In this document: positions 1-5,951 of the stretch, piece after piece
How positions within the stretch are numbered: the stretch's first letter is position 1
Layout: every line of letters begins with the position of its first letter
DNA from: Candidatus Cloacimonadota bacterium
Lineage (GTDB): Bacteria > Cloacimonadota > Cloacimonadia > Cloacimonadales > TCS61
Direction: 5' to 3'
DNA: 8,593 bases
NCBI GenBank assembly: GCA_023133395.1
Contig: JAGLWO010000484.1
Span: 1 to 8,593, forward strand
The notes under the pieces: generated by a model
What the model saw: only the letters and a program-made list of their open reading frames with translations
What the model was told of the DNA's origin: nothing
Databases searched by the model: none
Program-made: the position numbers and the translations under genes

Positions 1-716
1 CACTTTCGGAGATCGGGAACAATATCGACGAACTTTACGGTTTCTGGCAGATCCTGCTGGGAACAGAAGCTAAAGAACCTTCCCGAATAGACATAACTAT
101 ATACGATTCTGAAACAATGCAATATGCTATGATGGAAAAACCCGAATTGGAAAAAGCTGCTGGTGATTTTTTAGCAGAAGTAGAAAAAACCAGTCCCACC
201 ATTCAAACTTTGGAACTAACCGGGAAGATGATGAAGAAGAATTATTGTATGGCAAAAGGTGAATTTCTACCATCTTTAAATTTGCAATTTTCTTACCAGT
301 TCGAAAGTGATGATGAATTTGATTTTGACGGTGACGATAATTGGAACCTGGTTGCTGCGTTTTCCGTTCCTATTTTTACAAGTGGGACAAATTATTCCAA
401 CCTGAAAAAAGCAAAATACGATCTTAAAAAAACACAATATGAAACTGAATCTGCGTTGGAAAATTACCTGGTTGCTGCTAAAAATGTTTTTCACAAACTG
501 GTTACAAAAGCCAGAACTGTGGAAGATAATAAAACAGCATTGGAATTTGCACAGGAAAATCACAAGATAATTAATGAACTTTATGAGCAGGGAATGGTGA
601 CTAACAGCGAACTTTTGGATGCGGAAGCCATGCTCTTTGGCAGCGAGATGAATCTGGTTGCATCCTATTATGATTATATTCTACTAAAATATGAAATAAA
701 AAAATACACGGAATAA
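1..716 (+). CDS. TolC-family outer-membrane efflux channel, C-terminal half (5' end outside window)
   Basis: The reading frame is open from position 3 to a TAA at 714-716, giving 237 visible residues. The methionine at 117 is internal, because coding-like sequence continues upstream of it without a stop. The family forms trimeric outer-membrane barrels with long periplasmic helices that dock onto an RND pump and its adaptor. Visible support: an 'LPSLNLQFSY' strand segment (typical of the start of a TolC repeat), a second strand 'AAFSVPIFTSG', then a long, charged, coiled-coil-prone helix, then 'LYEQGMVTNSELLDAEA', which matches the conserved helix-turn of the C-terminal OEP repeat. The signal peptide and first OEP repeat are not in the window. 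The stop lies 12 nt before the adaptor start, so the two genes are cotranscribed. Family assignment is firm; substrate is unknown. Confidence 0.9.
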   Translation, partial: LSEIGNNIDELYGFWQILLGTEAKEPSRIDITIYDSETMQYAMMEKPELEKAAGDFLAEVEKTSPTIQTLELTGKMMKKNYCMAKGEFLPSLNLQFSYQFESDDEFDFDGDDNWNLVAAFSVPIFTSGTNYSNLKKAKYDLKKTQYETESALENYLVAAKNVFHKLVTKARTVEDNKTALEFAQENHKIINELYEQGMVTNSELLDAEAMLFGSEMNLVASYYDYILLKYEIKKYTE

Positions 717-717
717 C

Positions 718-723
718 AGGAGG
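718..723 (+). promoter_or_regulatory. Strong Shine-Dalgarno of the adaptor gene
   Basis: A perfect AGGAGG lies 5 nt before the ATG at 729 and directly after the stop codon of the channel gene. It fixes the adaptor start and suggests efficient translation within a polycistronic message. Confidence 0.85.
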
Positions 724-728
724 ATAAG

Positions 729-1739
729 ATGTTTAAGAAATTAATAATATTGGCTGCTGTATTTGCTATCGTACTTACAGGTTGCCAAAAGAAAATCGAA
801 CAGGAAAAAGTTAAAGAAGAATTTACAGGCGCAAGAGAAGTGAAAGTTGCCACATCCAGAATGGGTGATATTTCCAGCTATATTGAATTCAGTGGAAAAA
901 TTAAAGCAGAAAAAACAGTCAACATTGCACCGTCGATGTCCGGAAGAATTGATAAACTGATAGTGGATGTGGGAAGCGTAGTTAAGAAAGGTGACTTACT
1001 GGTAAAACTGGATGATACACAACTGAAACAAGCCAAAACTCAATATGTCAATATGGAAAAGAATTACAAAAGAATGAAGGAACTGCAGAAAACCGGAGCT
1101 ATCGATGGAGCTACTTTCGACGAAGTGGAAACCGGATACAAAGTAGCAAAATCTTCCTACGAATTCATGCTGGAAAACACCGAGATAAAAGCTCCTATCA
1201 ATGGTGTAATTACTATGATCTATAAAAAACAAGGTGAACATTATGATGCCATGATGGACCCGATGCTACTGAGGATGATGAACTTAGATGAAGTAAAGGC
1301 AAAGATACAGGTCTCCGATACTGATATAAATAAGATCATGAAAGGACAGAAAGTTCTACTGAGGGTAAGCAGTTCCGATGAAGAATTTTCCGGTAAGGTA
1401 TCTTTCGTATCTCCCGAAGCGGATATGATGTCAGGAACTTTCAATGTGGAAATTGCTGTAAAGAATAGAGATAATATCCTAAAACACAACCAGTTCGCTC
1501 GCATTAAGGTTCTCACAAAAACATCTAAAAATACGATAATTGTTCCACAGCAGGCTATTCTGGATGCAAATCACGTTTTTATTATAGAAAATGACAAAGC
1601 AGTTAAAAAATATGTAACACTGGGCTTGGAAAATGAATACGAGATTGAAATCACAGAAGGACTGCAAGATGGCGAAACAGTAATTATCCGCGGGAATATA
1701 GGTCTCTCCGAAGGGGATAATGTTGAGATTAGCCATTAA
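729..1739 (+). CDS. RND efflux periplasmic adaptor (membrane-fusion protein), lipoprotein
   Basis: This 336-aa protein bridges the inner-membrane pump and the outer-membrane channel. It begins with a lipoprotein signal: two lysines, a hydrophobic core, and a lipobox LTGC with the acylated cysteine at C19, so it should be anchored by lipid in a membrane facing the periplasm. Residues about 62-100 form the first half of the lipoyl/barrel-sandwich domain ('SGRIDKLIVDVGSVVKKGD'). Residues about 98-150 form a short alpha-helical hairpin, and 'IKAPINGVI' (153-161) is the signature of the second lipoyl half. A beta-barrel domain spans about 187-265 and a membrane-proximal domain about 268-336 ('IIVPQQAIL'). 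The length is usual for HlyD/AcrA-type adaptors of RND systems. The start is supported by AGGAGG at 718-723. The pump gene follows after a 279-nt repeat-filled gap. Confidence 0.93.
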   Translation: MFKKLIILAAVFAIVLTGCQKKIEQEKVKEEFTGAREVKVATSRMGDISSYIEFSGKIKAEKTVNIAPSMSGRIDKLIVDVGSVVKKGDLLVKLDDTQLKQAKTQYVNMEKNYKRMKELQKTGAIDGATFDEVETGYKVAKSSYEFMLENTEIKAPINGVITMIYKKQGEHYDAMMDPMLLRMMNLDEVKAKIQVSDTDINKIMKGQKVLLRVSSSDEEFSGKVSFVSPEADMMSGTFNVEIAVKNRDNILKHNQFARIKVLTKTSKNTIIVPQQAILDANHVFIIENDKAVKKYVTLGLENEYEIEITEGLQDGETVIIRGNIGLSEGDNVEISH

Positions 1740-1800
1740 GAACATGAAATGAAAATGATAAATTACAAATTGTTAACTACAAAACCTTGCAAATGGTTTG

Positions 1801-1863
1801 CTCCCCTTTGTACTGTGTCCGGCTTTCGACGGAAGGGGAGATTAAGAGGGGTTTTCTTAACCT
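1801..1863 (+). repeat. CTCCCC hairpin repeat, copy A (with insertion in the loop)
   Basis: The arms CTCCCCTT (1801-1808) and AAGGGGAG (1833-1840) pair perfectly over 8 bp around a 24-nt loop. From 1833 to 1863 the sequence is identical over 31 nt to 5193-5223 in copy B downstream of the pump gene. The left arm and following TGTA are also shared. The difference is about 21 extra nt in the loop here, containing TCCG (1818-1821) and CGGA (1830-1833) around GCTTTCGA. Both copies share an ACCTTGCRAA block further upstream (1784-1793 and 5143-5152). Confidence 0.85.
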
Positions 1864-1959
1864 CCCGCCTTCACAAAGTTTCGGCGTGGCAGGTCGCAAT
1901 GGTTGGTCTGGTCGAAAATAAACACAACAGTTCGAAAGTTTTTTTAAATCCGTGTAAAT

Positions 1960-1996
1960 CCGCTTGCTTTGTCGTAGCTTTAGCGAAGACAGGCGG
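1960..1996 (+). repeat. Hairpin repeat with TAGCTTTAGC loop
   Basis: Outer arms CCGCTT (1960-1965) and AGGCGG (1991-1996) pair with one G-T wobble. An inner GTC/GAC (1971-1973, 1988-1990) closes a 14-nt loop GTAGCTTTAGCGAA. The same loop pattern, also 14 nt long, is closed by a different stem at 8375-8400. The element ends 22 nt before the pump start codon, so in the mRNA it would lie just upstream of the ribosome binding site. Confidence 0.65.
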
Positions 1997-2018
1997 CTAA
2001 ATAAAAAAGGAATAAAAA

Positions 2019-5000
2019 ATGAAATTAGCAGAATTTTCAGTAAATAAACGAGTAACAATATTTATTATAACAGTACTCATTATAATTATGGGCGGGATAT
2101 CTTTCTTCAGATTAGGTCTGGAAATATTCCCGGATATGGATTACCCGGTCATTTCGATTGTGACTTCCTATTACGGGGCTTCTCCGCAGGATATTGAAGA
2201 GACAGTAACGGAAACGATTGAGACGGCAATTGCTTCTGTAAAAAATATAAAAACTATTAAATCTGAAAGCCTGGAGAATGCTTCTTTGATAATGGTTGAA
2301 TTTAACTGGGGAACTAATCTTGATTTCGCAGCGCAAGATCTGCGGGATGTGATCGATCAGATAACAGATTATCTGCCTGATGATGTATCCAGACCGCTTG
2401 TAATGAAGTTCAATCTGTCGCAAATGCCGATATTGATGTATGGTGTAACCGGTGCGGAAAATACATACGAACTTCGCAAAGTATTGGAAGATGAAGTATC
2501 CACTAAACTCAAACACCTGAAAGGTGTTGGAACAGTGATGATATATGGTGGTGATGAACTGGAAAAACAGATCATCGTAGATAAAGAAAAGATCGAGCAA
2601 TATAATATCTCCATCGATGATATTGTGCAGATAGTGGCAGCAGGTAACCTGAATATGTCTGCCGGACATATCCAGAAAAGAAAAGACGAATACCTGCTGA
2701 GAACGATGGCTCAATACAAATCTATCGAAGAGATAAATAATTTACCGATAAAGTTTACTAACACCGGTAAAACAATTTACCTGAAAGATGTAGCTTCAGT
2801 GCAGGATGGCTTTAAAGAAAGACGCAATAGATTTAGAACTAACAAAATGCCAACAGCCATGATCATTGTTGCCAAGGAGTCCGGAGCAAATACTCTCACA
2901 GTAACAGATCGTGTAAAAAAAGAGGTAGTTGTTATCGAAGAAGAATTTAAAGATGATCTTAAATTCTACTTGGTGATGGATATGGGACTTCCAATATCCA
3001 GAATTACTTCCGGAGCCGTAGCAAACCTGATAGTTGGTGGTATCCTGGCTATTGCTATCATGTTCATGTTCCTTCGTAACTGGCGACCAACCATGGCAAT
3101 TTCATTGGCAATTCCTATTTCTGTAGTAGCCACATTCATTCCTATATACCTGGCTAATTTTACACTGAATATAATGACACTGGGAGGTCTTGCATTGGGT
3201 GTGGGAATGCTGGTGGATAACTCCATTGTGGTTATAGAAAATATCTATCGCCACCTAGAGATGGGAAAAACCAAGTTTCAGGCTGCTAAGGTTGGTGCAA
3301 GTGAAGTTGCAATGGCTATCACAGCTTCCACACTCACTACTATCGCCGTATTTTTCCCGATGATCTTTGCCGAGGGAATGACAGGTATCCTGGTTCGTGG
3401 ACTTGCACTTACAGTTGCATTTTCACTGGCTGCGTCACTCTTTGTTTCGCTCACCATTGTACCTGTGATCGCATCTATTCTTTTCCGCAAAGCAAAAGAT
3501 AGACCCCAAGTTGATAAGTCGGAAGCTTTTTTCGAAGGAATAAAAAACAGATACAAAAAAGTGCTTATCTGGGGATTGGCTCATAAAATCAGGACGATTG
3601 TAATAGTAGGAGTGCTTTTTCTGCTTACTCTTCTGATTCCAATTCTCGGCGTAATCGGAACGGAATTCATGCCTGAACGGGATATTCCATTTATGGTTCT
3701 GAATGTAAAGATGCCTACAGGAACTCCTTTAGATGAATCCGATGCTGTGGTAAAACAGATTGAAGACGTCTTTCTTGAAACGGAAGGAGTGATGAATGTA
3801 ATGGCAATGGTTGGTCCGATGAGTGATGCGCAGGCATTGGCCGATCCAACTAATCCGCAGGAAGTGAACGAATCACAGGTCTTCGTAAGGTTACATGAAC
3901 AATCTGACCGCGAACTGACCTACAAAGAAATACAAGAACAGGTTCGCAGTAAACTTCCAAAGGTAGAAGGAGCCGAATTTAACTTTATGTCCAGTGAAGA
4001 GATGATGGGTGGAGGAGGAGCCAAACCAATTGAAATAAGTATTTATGGAAAAGATCTGGATAAACTGAAAGAAATCTCACTGTTGATAGAAAGCCGCATG
4101 AACAAAGTGGAACATGTTACGGATGTCGTTAACAGCGTAAAGGAAGGGAAGCCCGAATATCATATTATAATAGATAAAGATAAAGCTTTCAAGTACGGGC
4201 TGACAGCCGCACAGATCGCATCTGCCATTAAAACTTCTTCCCTGGGAACGCTTTGTGGGATCTTCCGAAAAGGTGGGGAAGAAATAAACATCACAGTACG
4301 TCTGGAAGAAGAAAAACGTAATAGCTTTGAAGATATAATGCATTTTTCCATTATCTCCCCAATGGGCTTTTCTGTTCCTTTAAACCAGATAGCCCACCTT
4401 GAACCAGCTGAAGGACCACGCAAGATAACCCACGAAAAACAGAGCAGGAAAGTTCTGCTCTCAGCCAGCGTGACCGGTACCAATGATATGGGTGGTACAG
4501 TTAAAAACATTCAAGCTGCCATTGCTGATATTGAGGAGAATCTTCCTTCGGGCTATTATTTGGATTATGGGGGAGCTTATGAAGATATGCAGGAAGCATT
4601 TGTAACTCTGGGACTGGCACTTCTGCTGGCTATTATTCTGGTTTACAGTGTAATGGCATCTCAATTTGAATCGCTACGGCAACCGTTTATAGTGATGTTC
4701 ACCATGCCACTGGCAGTTATCGGAGTTATGCTGATTTTAGGCATTACAGGAACAACCCTTTCCGTAGTTAGTTTTGTGGGAGGGATAATTCTGGCAGGTA
4801 TTGTGGTGAATAACGGTATCGTGCTTATCGACCACATTAATCAATTGCGGATGAGTGGAATGGTGAAATATGAAGCTATCCTGCAAGGTGGTATGGACAG
4901 GTTACGACCGGTTCTGATAACTGCCATTACTACAATAGGTGGAATGCTGCCTATGGCTATCAGCAGCGGTGAAGGTTCCGAAATGAAATCTCCCATGGCT

Positions 5001-5105
5001 CTCACAGTTATCGGTGGTCTTATTAGCGCTACTTTCCTTACATTAATCGTTATTCCTATAATATATAGTGTTGTAGCTAAGAGGAAAAAGAGAATAGAAG
5101 AATAG
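2019..5105 (+). CDS. RND-superfamily efflux permease (inner-membrane pump)
   Basis: The 1028-aa length is typical for the hydrophobe/amphiphile or SwrC-like branch of RND transporters, which use an ion gradient to extrude drugs or lipophilic compounds through a tripartite complex. TM1 lies at about 11-31. A first large periplasmic region follows ('FPDMDYPVISIVTSY', 'GASPQDIEETVT'), then TM2-TM6 at about 335-490. TM4 contains 'GVGMLVDNSIVVIENI' with D400, N401 and E407. TM7 is at about 527-547, a second periplasmic region follows with a glycine run at 664-667, and TM8-TM12 run from about 860 to 1020. TM10 carries 'VVNNGIVLID' with N931, N932 and D938. Relative to AcrB, the D407/D408/K940 proton-relay positions read D/N/N. 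The start is supported by AAAGGA at 2006-2011, 7 nt upstream. Cation, drug and lipid substrates cannot be separated from sequence alone. Confidence 0.95.
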   Translation: MKLAEFSVNKRVTIFIITVLIIIMGGISFFRLGLEIFPDMDYPVISIVTSYYGASPQDIEETVTETIETAIASVKNIKTIKSESLENASLIMVEFNWGTNLDFAAQDLRDVIDQITDYLPDDVSRPLVMKFNLSQMPILMYGVTGAENTYELRKVLEDEVSTKLKHLKGVGTVMIYGGDELEKQIIVDKEKIEQYNISIDDIVQIVAAGNLNMSAGHIQKRKDEYLLRTMAQYKSIEEINNLPIKFTNTGKTIYLKDVASVQDGFKERRNRFRTNKMPTAMIIVAKESGANTLTVTDRVKKEVVVIEEEFKDDLKFYLVMDMGLPISRITSGAVANLIVGGILAIAIMFMFLRNWRPTMAISLAIPISVVATFIPIYLANFTLNIMTLGGLALGVGMLVDNSIVVIENIYRHLEMGKTKFQAAKVGASEVAMAITASTLTTIAVFFPMIFAEGMTGILVRGLALTVAFSLAASLFVSLTIVPVIASILFRKAKDRPQVDKSEAFFEGIKNRYKKVLIWGLAHKIRTIVIVGVLFLLTLLIPILGVIGTEFMPERDIPFMVLNVKMPTGTPLDESDAVVKQIEDVFLETEGVMNVMAMVGPMSDAQALADPTNPQEVNESQVFVRLHEQSDRELTYKEIQEQVRSKLPKVEGAEFNFMSSEEMMGGGGAKPIEISIYGKDLDKLKEISLLIESRMNKVEHVTDVVNSVKEGKPEYHIIIDKDKAFKYGLTAAQIASAIKTSSLGTLCGIFRKGGEEINITVRLEEEKRNSFEDIMHFSIISPMGFSVPLNQIAHLEPAEGPRKITHEKQSRKVLLSASVTGTNDMGGTVKNIQAAIADIEENLPSGYYLDYGGAYEDMQEAFVTLGLALLLAIILVYSVMASQFESLRQPFIVMFTMPLAVIGVMLILGITGTTLSVVSFVGGIILAGIVVNNGIVLIDHINQLRMSGMVKYEAILQGGMDRLRPVLITAITTIGGMLPMAISSGEGSEMKSPMALTVIGGLISATFLTLIVIPIIYSVVAKRKKRIEE

Positions 5106-5109
5106 ATTA

Positions 5110-5136
5110 GTTGAACTGGTTGAATTCGTTGAATTG
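5110..5136 (+). repeat. Three tandem 9-bp repeats (GTTGAAYTS)
   Basis: GTTGAACTG, GTTGAATTC and GTTGAATTG follow each other without gaps, starting a few bases after the pump stop codon. The unit contains TTGAA, a pentamer that is also concentrated upstream of the methyltransferase. It may be only a microsatellite. Confidence 0.7.
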
Positions 5137-5181
5137 GGAAAAGACCTTGCGAACCGTGTCAGGTTATTGACTGATAGTTTA

Positions 5182-5223
5182 CTCCCCTTTGTAAGGGGAG
5201 ATTAAGAGGGGTTTTCTTAACCT
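5182..5223 (+). repeat. CTCCCC hairpin repeat, copy B (short loop)
   Basis: CTCCCCTT (5182-5189) and AAGGGGAG (5193-5200) form an 8-bp stem around only TGT. The following tail to 5223 is identical to copy A at 1833-1863. Having the same element inside the operon gap and immediately after the operon shows it is a dispersed repeat and not part of either gene. Confidence 0.85.
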
Positions 5224-5263
5224 TTTCAAGGTTGTGTAGAGAAAACCCTTATTCTTTTTTTTT
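5207..5263 (+). terminator. Probable intrinsic terminator of the efflux operon
   Basis: GGGTTTTCT (5209-5217) pairs with AGAAAACCC (5240-5248), extendable by A-T and G-T pairs to 5207/5250. Inside it AACCTT (5219-5224) pairs with AAGGTT (5228-5233) around TTC. A run of nine T follows at 5255-5263, six bases past the stem. The stem is partly made from the tail of the CTCCCC repeat. It lies about 100 nt after the pump stop, with a convergent gene beyond, which is where a terminator is expected. The 6-nt gap to the T-run weakens the call. Confidence 0.5.
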
Positions 5264-5318
5264 CTCAACAGGTATAATCCAATACCGGCTGATGTGAAAA
5301 GAAAGATGCTAAATATTC

Positions 5319-5359
5319 CTTCAATTACCGGAGAAAATTGAAGATACTCTTTCAAGAGT
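5319..5359 (-). terminator. Tandem hairpins after the YdeI-family gene, possible weak terminator
   Basis: Two perfect dyads follow the stop codon of the minus-strand gene. The first is ACTCTT/AAGAGT (5346-5351, 5354-5359). The second is CTTCAATT/AATTGAAG (5319-5326, 5336-5343) with a 9-nt loop. On the minus strand the second is followed by T-rich but broken sequence and not a clean T-run, so termination is uncertain. The same bases are covered by the possible gene remnant. Confidence 0.3.
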
Positions 5360-5374
5360 GAACGAGCTACAAGA

Positions 5375-5944
5375 TCACATCATCCCGGGTTTCTGGTTTT
5401 GTTCCGAACGTCTCACAACTTCTTTTATGCGGCGCTGTCTGGTTGCTTCTCTTTTAGCTGCAGATACCCAGCCGATATACATATTCTTGTATGAATCTGC
5501 AAAATTATTGAAATTAAACCAAGCTGTTTCATTAGTTTTCAAAGCTCTTTCCAACTCAGGTAACATTTCAATTTTTCGTGTAGAAGAATATGCTTTCTTC
5601 CATTTTCTATTCTTTTTTGCAGTATCGATCTTTTTTAAACCCGCGGGTGTCATCTTTCTTTCTTTCATCATCTTTTCAGCTCGTTTCCTATTTATCTCCG
5701 ACCAGACACTGTTATCGTTTAGAGGTGTATATTTCTGCATATATTTTTCATCATCGATCTTTTTTATTAAGCTATCGATCCAACCAAAACAAATAGCTTC
5801 TTCTACTGCATTCTCATAAGAAATTCTTGGTTTACCTGTATGTTTTTTATAGTAGATGAGCCATATTTCATTTTGAGTAGCATGATTTTCTTCCAACCAC
5901 TTACGCCATTGTTGGTGGGTGGTAACGTAAAGAGTATTTTCCAT
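5375..5944 (-). CDS. YdeI/OmpD-associated (OmdA) family protein
   Basis: The protein has 189 residues from the ATG at 5944. It matches the pattern of the YdeI/OmpD-associated family, some members of which are linked to envelope stress or bacteriocin protection in enterobacteria; the biochemical activity is not established. Family landmarks: 'TLYVTTHQQWRKWLEENH' at the N-terminus, 'EIWLIYYKKHTGK' (26-38), 'AICFGWIDS' (50-58), 'YTPLNDNSVWSEINRKRAE' (72-90) followed by 'MTPAG' (98-102), and a basic C-terminal 'SAAKREATRQRRIKEVV' (161-177). A start 16 codons upstream at 5992 is open but lies inside the methyltransferase gene and is not family-like, so 5944 is preferred. It begins 7 nt after the methyltransferase stop, indicating one transcript. 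The ribosome binding site is poor, suggesting translational coupling. Confidence 0.88.
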   Translation of the reverse strand: MENTLYVTTHQQWRKWLEENHATQNEIWLIYYKKHTGKPRISYENAVEEAICFGWIDSLIKKIDDEKYMQKYTPLNDNSVWSEINRKRAEKMMKERKMTPAGLKKIDTAKKNRKWKKAYSSTRKIEMLPELERALKTNETAWFNFNNFADSYKNMYIGWVSAAKREATRQRRIKEVVRRSEQNQKPGMM

Positions 5945-5951
5945 ATTTACT

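Larger units (their letters stand above)
1740..2018. repeat. Mosaic of small intergenic repeats interrupting the efflux operon
   Basis: This 279-nt stretch between the adaptor stop and the pump start has no convincing gene. Reading left to right it holds: a small dyad AAACC/GGTTT around TTGCAAAT (1782-1799); the CTCCCCTT/AAGGGGAG hairpin with an insertion in its loop (1801-1840) and its conserved tail (to 1863); an imperfect dyad CCCGCC/GGCAGG (1864-1893); a direct repeat AAATCCG at 1946-1952 and 1956-1962, exactly 10 bp apart; and a hairpin with CCGCTT/AGGCGG outer arms (1960-1996). The tight 12-nt spacing between the two upstream genes makes a gap this long notable. It looks like serial insertion of short repeats into an operon junction. 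Confidence 0.75.
5179..5379 (-). pseudogene. Possible C-terminal remnant of a membrane-anchored protein
   Basis: A minus-strand frame is open for 66 codons, from just after a TGA at 5380-5382 to TAA at 5179-5181. It has no methionine. Its first half reads like protein: 'LVARSLLKEYLQFSPVIEG', then a hydrophobic stretch 'IFSIFLFTSAGIGLYLL', then RKKKNK, as in a transmembrane anchor with a basic cytoplasmic end. The last 24 or so codons run into the CTCCCC repeat and are probably not original coding sequence. Its beginning overlaps the last bases of the YdeI-family gene in another frame. It could be the decayed tail of a replaced neighbour or a chance open frame over AT-rich hairpins. I do not recognise the family. 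Confidence 0.3.

Noticed and set aside
1749..2000. Plus-strand 83-codon open frame between adaptor and pump
   Set aside because: It runs entirely across the short repeats, the translation is of odd composition, and there is no suitable ribosome site.
1740..2018. CRISPR-like array in the repeat-rich operon gap
   Set aside because: Repeats are of different sequence and spacing, with no regular repeat-spacer unit.
1777..2058. Minus-strand 93-codon open frame over the same gap
   Set aside because: It is antisense to the pump start and made of repeat sequence. A similar 'LRKPLLISP' string recurs at the other repeat copy only because the DNA repeat does.
2112..2714. Minus-strand 200-codon open frame inside the pump gene
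   Set aside because: It is antisense to a strongly conserved RND coding region, and its translation is rich in F, Y, H, I and C, as expected from a shadow frame.
5358..5819. Plus-strand 153-codon open frame
   Set aside because: It is antisense to the YdeI-family gene, which has clear family motifs; the plus-strand translation does not look like a protein.
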